Assembly: GCA_027604665.1 (NCBI GenBank)
Contig: JADGIZ010000047.1
Span: forward strand, 12,501 to 34,533
From: Polyrhizophydium stewartii
Taxonomy: Eukaryota > Chytridiomycota > Chytridiomycetes > Rhizophydiales
DNA: 22,033 nt
Reading direction: 5' to 3'
The position numbers and the translations under genes are program-made. Of the stretch, positions 1 to 9,457 are shown one piece after another (position 1 is the stretch's first letter; every line of letters starts with the position of its first letter). Below the pieces are notes generated by a model. It was not told the DNA's origin. It ran no database searches and was given only the letters and a program-made list of their open reading frames with translations.

Positions 1-234
1 GCGGCCGCGAAGCGTTCGCGGAAGCGGCTCGAACGAGTCAGTCCGCTGTCGAAGCATGTGCCCTGGGCCAGGCGACGCACCGGGAGGCGAGGCACGCGCT
101 CGCTCGTTGGCCGCGCGCAGCTCGGTGCGCATGCGAAGCTGCGCGCGCAGGTCGTCACTCTCGCGCTCCGGCGCGGCCGCGGCCGCCGACGCCGACCCGG
201 GGTCAGATGCAGGCTCCGGCTCGCTCGGCGACAT
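1..234 (-). CDS. possible partial ORF running off the left edge
   Basis: An ATG at 234 opens a frame of 78 codons without a stop down to base 1. The predicted peptide begins MSPSEPEPASDPGSAS, then has an Ala run, then a charged stretch (ERESDDLRAQLRMRTELRA) that could start a coiled coil. I do not recognise a family. In DNA this GC-rich, long stop-free frames arise by chance, so the evidence is weak. The reading would suit the 5' end of another minus-strand gene in tandem with MIA40, but the start could equally lie in an upstream exon. Confidence 0.3.
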   Translation of the reverse strand, partial: MSPSEPEPASDPGSASAAAAAPERESDDLRAQLRMRTELRAANERARASPPGASPGPGHMLRQRTDSFEPLPRTLRGR

Positions 235-812
235 CCCCTGTCGTCGTCTGGCCGGCGAGGGTGCTGGCGAGAATGTCAGGGCCAGCCCGCGCGCCAGAAA
301 CCCGCGCAACGCACACCGGCCTGCCTTGGGCCGAGCGAGCGACGGGCCTCGAGACCTGGAGCGACAGCGTGGGGGGGCTCCGTCCGCAGCACCGCTGCTG
401 GCTGCATCTCGTGGACCGCATCCCGCCAGGTCCATCCTTCCAGGCTCGCAGCGCGTCCGATCCAGCGAGACCCGCCCGCCTGAGGGCGTCAAGGCCGGCT
501 TGGCTGAATCCTCGGCCGCCACCACCACGCAGCGCCGTGCACGCCGGCGAACCTCGAGTCCCCGCACCGTACGGGGCACGAGAAGGGCGGCCCCACATGG
601 CCGCTGCAAGCTGCTGCGGCTCGGTGGGCCAGTCCAGCGCCGCAGCGCAGCGGCGTGCAGTGGAGTGGTTTCATTAATGTCGCAGTGGGGGAGGTGCTCG
701 TGCGGCAGGCGTGCGGCAACGGCCTGGTGCATGTCGGCGAGCGTGAGGCCACGCCTGCGTGCGGGTGCGCCGGCGCGCAAGCCAGCGCGGCGGGCGGGCG
801 CGTGCGCGCCGC
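235..812. other. intergenic stretch without a supported gene
   Basis: This GC-rich segment lies downstream of the MIA40 stop. The open frames on both strands are Arg/Ala/Pro-rich translations typical of GC-rich non-coding DNA, and I see no family motif or convincing exon chain. A short AT-richer patch near 671-684 stands out. The segment presumably holds the MIA40 3' end and the promoter of whatever lies to the left. Confidence 0.5.
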
Positions 813-1202
813 TCACTTGCGCGACGCAGCGTCGGTGCCGTCTCTTGCGTCGTCGTCGTCCTCGTCGTCGCCATAGATCTCGGGATGCTCGCGGAAGCAG
901 CTCTGCATGGCCCGGAACTGCTCGACGCAGTCCATGCCCTTGGGCTCCTCCTTGGAATACACAAAGCACGAAAAGGCCTCCTTGAAGACGTCGCCGCAAG
1001 GCGGCTGCGTCATCGGGCCGAGGCACGGGCAGTCCCAGTTGATTTCGCCCGTCTCCTCGTTGTACGCCTGCTGCGCCTGGCCGGCGGTGTCCGCCGCGGC
1101 CGGCGCCGACCCCGCGCTCGCCTCGGTCTTGGCCGCGGCGGGCTGGTCCGGTGTGACAAAGAAGATGACGTCCTTCTCCTCGTCGACCCGCGCGTACGAC
1201 AT
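813..1202 (-). CDS. MIA40: Mia40/CHCHD4 oxidoreductase of the mitochondrial intermembrane space
   Basis: This 129-aa single-exon protein is the Mia40/CHCHD4 disulfide carrier. It oxidises cysteine-rich precursors (small Tims, Cox17-type proteins) as they enter the intermembrane space and is itself reoxidised by Erv1. Visible are the redox-active CPC motif (C58-P59-C60) and the twin CX9C motifs (C69/C79 and C92/C102) that staple the helical hairpin. The segment around FKEAFSCF and CVEQFRAMQ carries the hydrophobic substrate-binding cleft. The N-terminus [16 protein letters not shown] resembles the animal CHCHD4 start. The C-terminus is acidic ([11 protein letters not shown]). There is no presequence or membrane anchor, unlike the longer Saccharomyces Mia40. 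It precedes no obvious partner gene; the transporter gene starts transcription upstream on the same strand. Confidence 0.96.
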   Translation of the reverse strand: MSYARVDEEKDVIFFVTPDQPAAAKTEASAGSAPAAADTAGQAQQAYNEETGEINWDCPCLGPMTQPPCGDVFKEAFSCFVYSKEEPKGMDCVEQFRAMQSCFREHPEIYGDDEDDDDARDGTDAASRK

Positions 1203-1328
1203 GGTCTACGTGTGTGTGTTTGTGGGGCGAAGCCGAAAATCGCTGCCTCCTCGGCCGAAACCCAAAGAGAACCGGTCCCGTCGCCCAGGCTGACGAGTGG
1301 CGGGGAAACAACGCCGGCCTTCATTCGC
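1203..1328. promoter_or_regulatory. short intergenic: VSB1-like 3' end and MIA40 promoter
   Basis: Only 126 bp separate the transporter stop from the MIA40 start codon, both on the minus strand, so the MIA40 promoter and the upstream gene's polyadenylation region must share this space. I see no clear TATA or CCAAT box. Confidence 0.4.
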
Positions 1329-4300
1329 CTAGCGCAGCTGGCCCCAGTGCCGCAGCACGTTGTAGAAGCGCACAGAGTCAAACGACAGCGCAATCTTGGT
1401 CACAAACGTGATCATCAGCGCCGGGTGGTCGTGGCACAGCGCATCAAAGGCATCCCTGCTGAGCTTCCAAAGCAGCGCATCCTGCGTCGCATAGAGCCGG
1501 CACATGCGCGGACGCTCCGAAAACATCTCGAGCTCGCCGACCATCGTGCCCGGCAGAAGCGTCTCGACCACACGCTCGCCGCCGGCCGCCTCGCCAAGTG
1601 CACTTTCTCGCCCGGGGATGGCCATAACGAGCTCGCCCTCCTCAATCACAAACAGCTCTGTGGCGGGGTCCCCCACGTTGAACAGCGACTCGCCGCGCCG
1701 CGCCTCGACAAGCTCAAAGTTTGAGCCGCACAGGTCTGCTAGCAGGGTCTCCAGAGACGAGATCTCGGAAAACGCCTGCAGCAGCACAGAGACGGGCCGC
1801 GCAAGCTCGCGCCGACGGGCCGGGTCTGCCGGCGGGTGCTCTGAACATAGGGCATGGTCAGCATCCATGCACCGAACGCACCAACCGCAAACTCGGCTCA
1901 CCCTGCAAAACGAACGACGCAATCTGCTCCGCCCGTCGCATGCGCGGTGTTGCAGAGCTGAACGGCGATGGCGCGGGGATGGCAAGCCCTCCATTGTCTG
2001 GAATCGGCACAGCAGCAGGGGCTGGCAAAGAGACGCGAGTCGGGTCAGTGCATTGGACCAAACTGGCGACCTATGCCACGCACATACCGCCGCCCAGCGT
2101 GCGCTGGCTCTTTGTGTAAAACGTCTCAAGCAACACGTTCTCGCACCACTCGAGTGCCTCGTTAAGAGTCGCAAAGCTGTGGACGTTTGCTGGCAGCGCA
2201 TCCTCGAAATCGCCCCTCGAAATCCGACCATCCTGGTCGCTCTCGACATCGTCGTCATCGGCCGCATCAAACACGCCCGATTTCACAACGTCGTTATAGA
2301 GCGGACCTAGACCGCAGAAAACCAGGTGCGAGTTGTGGTTCGAGATCAAGCGCTTGGTCCGCTGGAACGACTCGAGGGCCGAATAGTCGATTCCGTTGAT
2401 GAGCGAAAAGTCCAGCAGCACAAACTTGGTTGCAGGGTGTGCGACAAATACATCTTGAATGTACGCCCCAACTGCACAGAAGCACTAGCGCGTCAGCTTC
2501 TTGTTAGTCTCGGCAGAGGGCAAGATGCACGTCTACTTGCGTTGGTTGACAGTGCCAAAGAACATGAATCTGCGCAGGGTTGTGGGGAGCGCGGCGCAGT
2601 GAGCTGGCCACGTCAAGCGGGCAGATCACCAAAGGAACAAGCACACACCCTTGCAGTTTGATGACTTGGATCTGATCACCGCAGTTGTCGAGGAATATCT
2701 GCTGGCGGTAGAGTCGATGCACAGTCGAGCGCAGCTGCGAGCCCGAAAAGCTGTCGCGGATGATGGATCGGCGCGAGTACATGACGACTGCAACGGTTGC
2801 ATGCGTGAGCGCATGCGAGAGAGCGACTTCACGACGAAGGTCCATACCAAAAAAGACGCAGGCAAGCACAATGCCCGCAACAACACCCTCAGTAAATCCA
2901 ATGCCGCCCATGATGCCAACGATGAGCAGGATGGTCGCATATTCGAGTGGATGCATGCCGACGAACCACGTATGAACTACGCTCTCCAGCAGCAGGTCAA
3001 TGCCAAGATGGAAAATAAGAGAGCCGACGACAATGGTTGGCACAAAGCCAATCACCGCCCCGCCCTTGATCCACAAGGCCGCGGTGGCGAGCGCAAGCAG
3101 GACGCCACTGACGCGCGAGTCGCCTCCTGAGCGCACGTACAGCAGCGAGTTGCTGTAGACCAAATAGTTTTGCGGCGAGAACATCAGGCCGGCCGCGACA
3201 TTGGTCAACCCGTGCCCGACAATCTCCCACGACAGATCAACGTCCTGCTTGGTCGAGACGGCAAGCGCGGGCACGTTGATTGGCACGTGAAGAATACCAA
3301 AGAAAGTAAGCGCAAGCTGCGTTGGGATCGTGGCTGCATGTCCGCATCTATGTCAGCCAACAATAATGGATACGCCTGAGCTTCACCGTCAACACACCAA
3401 ACACGGCTCTCCAGTCAACAGCGCTCATGTCAATGTACGTAAAGTATGTCCAGAACGGTGTCTCAGAGGCAGACGGCAAATCAAAGAGCCATCTTTCGTG
3501 GCGCAGAGTGTCGAGCGAAATGCCAAGCGCAAGCACAATGGCGTAAAAGGCAGCGGGGACAGCCAGATAAAAGGCCGGTACGAGCAGCGGGTGGGCGACA
3601 AACTGCTGAATCATCTTAAGCAGCAGCGCCACGGAAAGGCTTGATCCCCAGAGGCGCAGTGCTGCGGGCTCAAAGATGGCCCAGATGTAGTCGAGCGAGA
3701 GCGCGGGCTTGACGTCTGCCGTGACTTCGATGCCCGTGAACAGCAGAAAGAGGCCGATTCCGCCGATGCATCCAACCAGGATGTGGCGCGGAAAGAACTG
3801 AATTAGGTTTCCAAGCTTGAAAATGCCCAGAAGCAGAAAAACGACGCCGGTCATGATGGTGCTCATGGCGTAGGCAACCATGATGGTCGCCGTGATGGCG
3901 TGGCTGTGTGCACCGGTCATCTCGGCTTCGATTGTTGCGCAGATGATGTGTAAGAACGGTACGACTTCGATCATCATGCTGCCAACAACGCCGCGAAAAG
4001 CGGACCCGCCGCAAGTCAAGATGACTTGCGAGATGACCGAGCTTGCATGAAAGTCAGCATGCGGTGGCGCCTGCAAATCGCGCGATCATGACAAACCTTG
4101 CCAGGAACATGGAAATGCCGCTCTGGGCAGCCGATTCAGGCACGTGGGTGTCGGACGCAGGGAAAATGATGATGCCGTAGGACATGGCGTCGAGAAGGTT
4201 GAGAATAACGGCGAGGCACACGGCGGGAATAGATTTGATGCCTGTGAGGGCGATATCCCTGACGTTGTCGGCAGAGAACCAGGATTTTGTGCCTGCCCAG

Positions 4301-5560
4301 GCAGAGGCGTAGTCAATCGGGCGGCGAGGATCAGGCGCCATCTGGCTCCAAGGCGCATGTGGCAACGAATCCAGCGCGTCGAAATGGAGATTGGCGGTGG
4401 CGGCCGGCTGCCTGCGCGACGGGCGGCGCTGCGGGCCGCGGCGAGCATCGCCGTGGTGGGCCGCAGCAGCGAGTAACGCCGTCCGCTCACTAGGCGACTC
4501 GGCGCCGTCGTAATCGGACGACGGCGGGTCTTCGGTGTCGTCGCCGGCGCCAGTGTCCATGTTGGCGCCATCACCATCAACGCCAAAGGCGAGCGATGCG
4601 CTGAGATCGCCACTGCTAAGTGCGGGGCCGGCGGCCGGCAGCTGAGCGAGCTGCGGTGGGCGATGCTGGCGATGACGCCTGCCGCGCCGGATCTCTGGTA
4701 GCGGCGGCGACGATGCAGATGGCGGCTGGGCCGGTTGCGGAGGCGACCGCAGCAGCACCTGCTCGGTCAGCAGCGACGTGGGCGACAGGCCGCGGCCGTC
4801 TGGGTCCGACGAGTCGAGCAGCGGATCGGACCGGCGGGCAAGTCGCAGCTCGCGGTACGCCCACGACAGCGTTTGCTGTGCGAATGCGGCGCAGGGATCG
4901 CAGCAGGCCGGGGCGGTGGCAGCAGCAGCAGCGGCGGTCGGAGCGGTCAGCATGCGGCCAACGTGCATCGGCCCGTGCGATGGCGTGATGGCACGAACCT
5001 GACGAACGGCCGATGCGGGCAGCGACGCAGGGGCAAAGTCGCCCGGCGGCGCCACTGGCGCATGCCCGCGGGGCCGCAGCGCCGCACGGGTCGTCGTCGG
5101 GTCGGCAGCAGCCGGAGGGCGTCGGGCAGCCACCAGGCAGTTCGGCATCGTCAGGCGAACGTCCAAGCGCCCGATCGGCACGTCCACCGCCCCCGGCACC
5201 GCCCCAGGCAGCATCCCGCAGCGCACGGGCCGTCAGCACTCGCGGCCTCGCTGCACCGGTCGGTCGCACCGAAGGCAGTGTCTTACGCCCGCTCAGGTCC
5301 TCGCTGCGCCGCGCCGTAAAGTGCGAGCGCGCTGGCACCACCGAGCTGCGCTTTCTGCTGCGCGGTGTCGCCGCGCCTGCGCTCAGCAGCGTGCTTGTGC
5401 TAGTCGCCGACACCGCGGCCCGGTACGGCGACTCGCCCCGCAGCGACGGCGACGCCTGCCCGCGTGCGCCAGACGGTGACCGCGAGCGCGACGGGGACCG
5501 AGATGGCGACTCGCTTCGCGGCTCCAGCGGCGACAGCAACCGCGCGTTGCGTCCCGACAT
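1329..5560 (-). CDS. VSB1: SulP-family vacuolar transporter with STAS and cNMP-binding-like domains (Vsb1/YGR125W type)
   Basis: Inferred exons: 5560-5287, 5054-4097, 4041-3374, 3333-2649, 2569-2541, 2471-2088, 2021-1902 and 1840-1329, giving 1209 aa. Residues 1 to about 350 are Ser/Pro/Ala-rich and disordered (SPSRSPSRSRSPS near the start). The SulP membrane core begins near residue 359 with SIPAVCLAVILNLLDAMSYG and includes GSMMIEVVPF and LTFFGILHVPINVPAL. A STAS domain follows (FMFFGTVNQLGAYIQDVF ... LLDFSLINGIDYSALESF). A cyclic-nucleotide-binding-type beta-roll closes the protein (FNVGDPATELFVIEEGELV, VGELEMFSERPRM). This architecture matches yeast Vsb1/YGR125W, which is needed for basic amino acid uptake into the vacuole; the substrate here is inferred from that. 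The start is the first ATG of the N-terminal frame. The first splice junction (a 232-bp intron) is the least certain; the others are fixed by conserved flanks and phase. Confidence 0.85.
2472..2540 (-). other. GC-AG intron within the STAS coding region
   Basis: The intron starts with GCAAGT (minus strand, 2540 downward) and ends GTGCAG. Only this donor joins the 29-nt exon encoding FMFFGTVNQ to LGAYIQDVF in frame, restoring a continuous STAS strand-helix. A GT donor two codons downstream gives the wrong phase. A CTGAC branch-like motif lies inside. Confidence 0.8.
3334..3373 (-). other. 40-nt intron in the SulP core
   Basis: Donor GTATCC, internal GGCTGACAT branch-like motif and acceptor CATGCAG lie within 40 nt. 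Removing it joins VFGVLTVKLR to PTIPTQLALTFFGILH in frame across a conserved SulP segment. The start of the intron reads as a short frame that stops 10 codons in. Confidence 0.8.
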
Positions 5561-5621
5561 TGCCGTAGTTGGGGTCGAAGCCAAACTTTTTTAAAATCAA
5601 AGCGTGAGAACGAGCCTCGTC
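5561..5621. promoter_or_regulatory. 61-bp gap between epsilon-tubulin stop and VSB1-like start
   Basis: Both genes are on the minus strand. The gap must carry the tubulin 3' processing signal and at least part of the transporter promoter. It contains an A/T-rich patch (ACTTTTTTAAAATCAAAG at 5585-5602), the only such patch nearby. Confidence 0.4.
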
Positions 5622-7740
5622 CTAGCTCCCAGATCCCAGCCGCTCCTGCTCGCGGTATTCGCTGATCGTCCGGCGCAGCGACTCGCGCGCATCCTCGAAC
5701 TCGCGCTGCTCCATATGCTCCAGGTAGTGGTGTAGATTCGCCTGCATTGCGGCCCATGTTGCCGCCACGATAAGAAACGCAGAATGCTACTGGTCAGCAC
5801 ACATCTCTCTCTCGCAAGAAGATACACTTGAACATCGGCGCCCCACCTTGCGCCTGAACAGCTTGCCAAACCTTGTCTCAATCAGGCTGAGGATTTGCCC
5901 CATGCAGCAGTTGTTTGACAGCGACAACAGCGAGTGCGGCTGCCCCATTTGGCAAAATTAGCCGCAGCGCTTCCAGCGCTTATCGAGGGCAATCGGCAAA
6001 AAGGTCTCACCTGCCCAAGCGGCGGAAGGTCGCACAGGCCCGTTTTCCATCCGTCGACGTTCCAGGGCACAAACCGCAGCTGCGAGCGCATCCTTGTTTT
6101 TTGCCCTTGTCAGTCGACCTGTGTTGCACGACATCCCAGCATGCGACGCCCAAAAATCCGCCTACCGATCAACATTGCGGCGGAGATCTGATATCTGGAC
6201 TGGCCCACGAACAATCAGCGCGCTTGCCAGATACCTGCGAACCGACACGTCAGTAAATTCAGGCAATAACATCAACGCACTCCATCGCACCACTCACACA
6301 CTGCTCCTTGGATCTGCCGTCAACAGCTGACTATCTGGCGCGAACGCATCCGCAAACATCTGATCGAGCCTGCGCGGCGGCACTCGGACGTCCGTGAGCG
6401 AGTAGAGCGGCGTCATACTCGAAAACAGAAATTTGAGCCTTGGAAACGGCACCAAGTTTGTCACAATATCGTTGATGTCGACATTCATGGAACCTTCAAA
6501 GCGCATCGAGCTGCGACAACAAGTCAGTCGCTGTTGGGAGGCTCACGGTCCAGCATTGCTCACCTCGTCATGTTCAGCAGCAAGTTTGCGACAATGTTGT
6601 TCATAGTATCGAACGCCTCTTGCTTGGCACGCACTGATATTGGCTTTGTCACGCCCGAGGGCATCAGCGTCGCGCTGTCAGTCAGCGCGCTGCCCGGCCG
6701 CCGTCCGTGAGTTCCGACTTCGGACTTTGCATGGATTCGCTCGTAGATTCCTGCAAGAGACTCATTGTCCACTGGCAGCACGCAGTCGGCGCTGAGGGCC
6801 ATCTGATTCAGCGACAGGATGCTGTGACTCGATGTCAGAGATGGGCTGGCGGCGGTCCACTTGGCTCAAGTCAACCGCACCTGTTGTAGGGCGATGTGAC
6901 AACGTCATCATTTGGGCTTGGGGTGACCGTCGCGACAAACCGGTACACGGAGGGGAACTCGTCCTGCAGCATGCCAAGGACGTAGGATCCCAGCCCCGAT
7001 CCGGTGCCGCCGCCTGCCGAACTTATCATAAAGAAGGACTGCAGCGAGTCGCAGAACTCGGCCTGCCGGCGAACTGCGTCCAGGATTTCCTCGCGATACT
7101 GCGGGCCGTAGACATGATGCCCGACGGCCCAGTTGTTTCCGCTGCCCGATGTGCTGACAATGCTTTGGTTATCGTCAAAGAGCTTGCCGAGCGGGCTGCG
7201 TCGGATCTGCCCAACAACGCCCTCTTCCATGTCGACCATGATGCCCTGCACCGGCACACACGGATATGGGTCAGCCAGCGACTGCCTGGGTTCCGAGATC
7301 CAGCGCCAATGCGCACTCTGGCGCGCAGCCCGCGGATCGGCGTCCCGCCCTTGCCGACTGTGATGCACTGCTGGCCGCGCCTGCGCAGCCCTCGCGGTGT
7401 CAGCGCGCAAGCCGCTGCCGTCGCCAGTCTGGCGGGGCCCACTTGGCGTCGACGTTGCGGAAAAAGGACGACATGGAGTCGTCGTAGACGCCGCTGCTAT
7501 TGTAGCTGGCTTGCTCCTGCAGCACCAAGTCCCAGAACCGGCCGCCGACCTGGTTGCCGCACTGGCCGACTGTGTCCGGGCAGGCCCGAGCGATTGTCCG
7601 ACCGCAGTCAGCCTTTATTCGGGACGGCGCCCGCCCAGGTCCCATCCGTGTGCGAGACGGCATGACTGCACGCTGCTTCTGCCCGTGTCCTTGGTGCTGT
7701 GCGCAGGTGGCCCACCTTGCAGCACCACGGACTGGGACAT
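5622..7740 (-). CDS. TUBE1: epsilon-tubulin
   Basis: Ten exons: 7740-7716, 7569-7443, 7380-7317, 7245-6881, 6821-6564, 6510-6298, 6234-6166, 6092-6011, 5939-5847 and 5741-5622, giving 471 aa, close to the roughly 475 aa of animal epsilon-tubulin. Epsilon-tubulin is needed for triplet microtubules and for centriole/basal-body maintenance. Visible features are VGQCGNQVGGRFWDL at the N-terminus, SFFRNVD, the family-typical DMEEGVV, SGSGNNWAVGH, the nucleotide-binding GGGTGSG (about residues 150-156), EFPSVYRFV, ADCVLPVDNESL, MNNIVANLLLNMT, VPPRRLDQMFADAF and the C-terminal NLHHYLEHME. The NNWAVGH, PPRRLDQMF and HHYL segments fit epsilon rather than alpha, beta, gamma or delta. The first exon is 25 nt (MSQSVVLQ). 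Its ATG begins on the last base of the upstream gene's stop. All introns are 53 to 146 bp. Confidence 0.96.
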
Positions 7741-9362
7741 CACCGCAGCTGCAGCTGCTCGCGCGTTGTCGGCGCCGTGACAGGTCGGTGCAAAGCGCGG
7801 AAAGCACGGCGGAGCGGGTGTCCTCCGGGTGTCGCCGACGAGGGGGCAGTCGGCCGCCGCAGTGACCCCATCGGCGCAGGCGGCGGCGTCCGTTGGGGCT
7901 CGACCTGCACCTGGTCTGATTGTGGTCTCGGCGTGCGGGCGGTCGTATATCTGGATGTGATGCGAGCCGACATGTCCTGCTTGATCGGCTGAAGAATGCC
8001 ATGGACGCGGACCTGAGCCTCGGCTCCATTCGTCGCCGCAGACTCGAGTCGGGCCGTTGGATGCGTTTCTGGATTCACCTCAGTCTTTTGCACATTTTGC
8101 GAGTCGAGTGAGTTGACATTGATGCGGAACTCTCGACGGATTGCCTCCCGCACGAACGTTGTGGGATACACGATTATGTCGCTGCCCGGCCCCGCAGCTG
8201 CAGCGTGCGGCTTGCGCGCGAGCCGATCAATCGTCAGGAGCTCGTTAAGAAGACAGTCGAGCTCGTCGTCTTTGAGCAGGTTATGGCGCAGCACGGCGTC
8301 GGTGAAGATCTGTCTGAACTCACGCAGCGTTTGGTGTTCGTCGAGTTGCACGATGTTGCGGCGTGGCATGCCGTCACAAGCGACGTTGGCAATGCACGCA
8401 GCCACACCAGCCGCTGCTGGCTGAACCAAATACTCCCAAACTCGCGGATGTTCGCCTCTGGTCAAAGACGGTGGATCGAGAAGCCGCGACTTGGCTCGCG
8501 CTGCTGGTGGCTGTAGCGAGCGGGGCATCTTTTCCAGGTTGTCGGCCCGCCGCTCTTGCTCGTGCATGCTGCGCGTGAGCTTGCACCAGACATCTGAATC
8601 GAGGATGCGCCTCCAGGACCACAGCCTATTGAGATAGTGCTCGGCAATCTCTACCGAGTGAAGCGTCTCAATCTTGCTGATGTTGAAGCTGCGGATTGCC
8701 GGCGAGAAACGTTTCCACATTGTCTTCCACGCCTCGTATAGCACATGCACAATGCGATATTGCACAAACGTGACGTGGATCTCGATCGAGAGCGTTGCGC
8801 GCTTTGATGAGAACCCCAGGTCGTGCGCTGCCGTATCGATTCGCTGAACGAGCGCATCGAGGTTCTTTTGGAGCCGATCCACTTCGAGCATCGCATGCTC
8901 GAGCTGCGCCGAAAGCACGGCGTTGTGCCTGATGTACCGCGGTGGAATCGAGGATATCAAATGCATCATGGCGTTGACGCATGCGTCCATTTCTGATCGG
9001 CTCAGAGGCATGCGCTCCAGCGGTTGCGATGCGACTGGCTCAGCGCTTTCTCTGCTCTCCTCAGTCGCAGCAGGCGTGCGCAACGCTCGCACGCTGCGCA
9101 GCGCTTTTGGTGCGGGCAGGAGCATCGAATCGTCGAGTTCGGAATCAAACTCGACACCCGGCTGCGCCAGAAGCTCGTAGAGGCCGGACTCGACGCCTGC
9201 GTCCATATCAACGATCACGATCTTGGGCTCTCTGTCCAAGGACTGCAGAGTCGGCATGGCCCGCGGCGAGACCTTGAGAGCGACGCAGAGTGTCTTGATC
9301 GTCGTTGGTGCACGCAGCGGGCCGTACACATTTCCCTGCAGGACAATCTTGATGTGATCCAT
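7740..9362 (-). CDS. unidentified 540-aa protein abutting epsilon-tubulin
   Basis: A single uninterrupted frame of 540 codons starts at the first in-frame ATG (MDHIKIVLQGNVYGPL) and ends at a TGA whose A is the first base of the epsilon-tubulin ATG. I do not recognise a family. The N-terminal 60 residues look globular (KIVIVDMDAGVESGLYELL). Residues about 120-270 are mostly helical with heptad-like stretches (LEHAMLEVDRLQKNLDALVQRI) and Trp-rich helices (YEAWKTMWKRF, LNRLWSWRRIL). A second helical block follows (FRQIFTDAVLRHNLLKDDELDCLLNELL). The last 100 residues are Pro/Arg/Ala-rich and likely disordered. No signal peptide or membrane segment is seen. It is the only long gene here without an evident intron. 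Its 5' end faces RAD4 across 95 bp. Position next to a basal-body tubulin hints at a related role, which is a guess only; the C-terminal tail could instead be the tubulin promoter if an undetected splice ends the protein earlier. Confidence 0.7.
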   Translation of the reverse strand: MDHIKIVLQGNVYGPLRAPTTIKTLCVALKVSPRAMPTLQSLDREPKIVIVDMDAGVESGLYELLAQPGVEFDSELDDSMLLPAPKALRSVRALRTPAATEESRESAEPVASQPLERMPLSRSEMDACVNAMMHLISSIPPRYIRHNAVLSAQLEHAMLEVDRLQKNLDALVQRIDTAAHDLGFSSKRATLSIEIHVTFVQYRIVHVLYEAWKTMWKRFSPAIRSFNISKIETLHSVEIAEHYLNRLWSWRRILDSDVWCKLTRSMHEQERRADNLEKMPRSLQPPAARAKSRLLDPPSLTRGEHPRVWEYLVQPAAAGVAACIANVACDGMPRRNIVQLDEHQTLREFRQIFTDAVLRHNLLKDDELDCLLNELLTIDRLARKPHAAAAGPGSDIIVYPTTFVREAIRREFRINVNSLDSQNVQKTEVNPETHPTARLESAATNGAEAQVRVHGILQPIKQDMSARITSRYTTARTPRPQSDQVQVEPQRTPPPAPMGSLRRPTAPSSATPGGHPLRRAFRALHRPVTAPTTREQLQLR

Positions 9363-9457
9363 GGAGCTGCTGCACGCGGGGCCCGGCGGTCCTCGTTCTC
9401 GCGTCCTGAGGGTGCGGATGATCTGGTCGTCGAACAGCGGCGTTTTGCCAGCCGAGC
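9363..9457. promoter_or_regulatory. 95-bp divergent promoter between the 540-aa gene and RAD4
   Basis: The start codons of the two divergent genes are 95 bp apart, so both promoters or 5' untranslated regions share this GC-rich stretch. No TATA-like element is visible. Confidence 0.5.

Noticed and set aside
1..8. NotI-like GCGGCCGC at the left edge as a cloning boundary
   Set aside because: Similar GCGGCCGC strings recur within the GC-rich sequence (for example near 173-185), so its presence at the edge is not evidence of a vector junction.
56..985. 309-codon plus-strand frame overlapping MIA40
   Set aside because: Arg/Ser/Ala-rich translation with no motif, antisense to the well-supported MIA40; a product of high GC.
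759..1724. 321-codon plus-strand frame
   Set aside because: Lies antisense to MIA40 and the transporter's cNMP-like exon, whose conserved residues are clear.
5622..7740. Epsilon-tubulin as a frame-broken pseudogene
   Set aside because: Every frame change coincides with a consensus intron, and the spliced frame is complete with all conserved residues.
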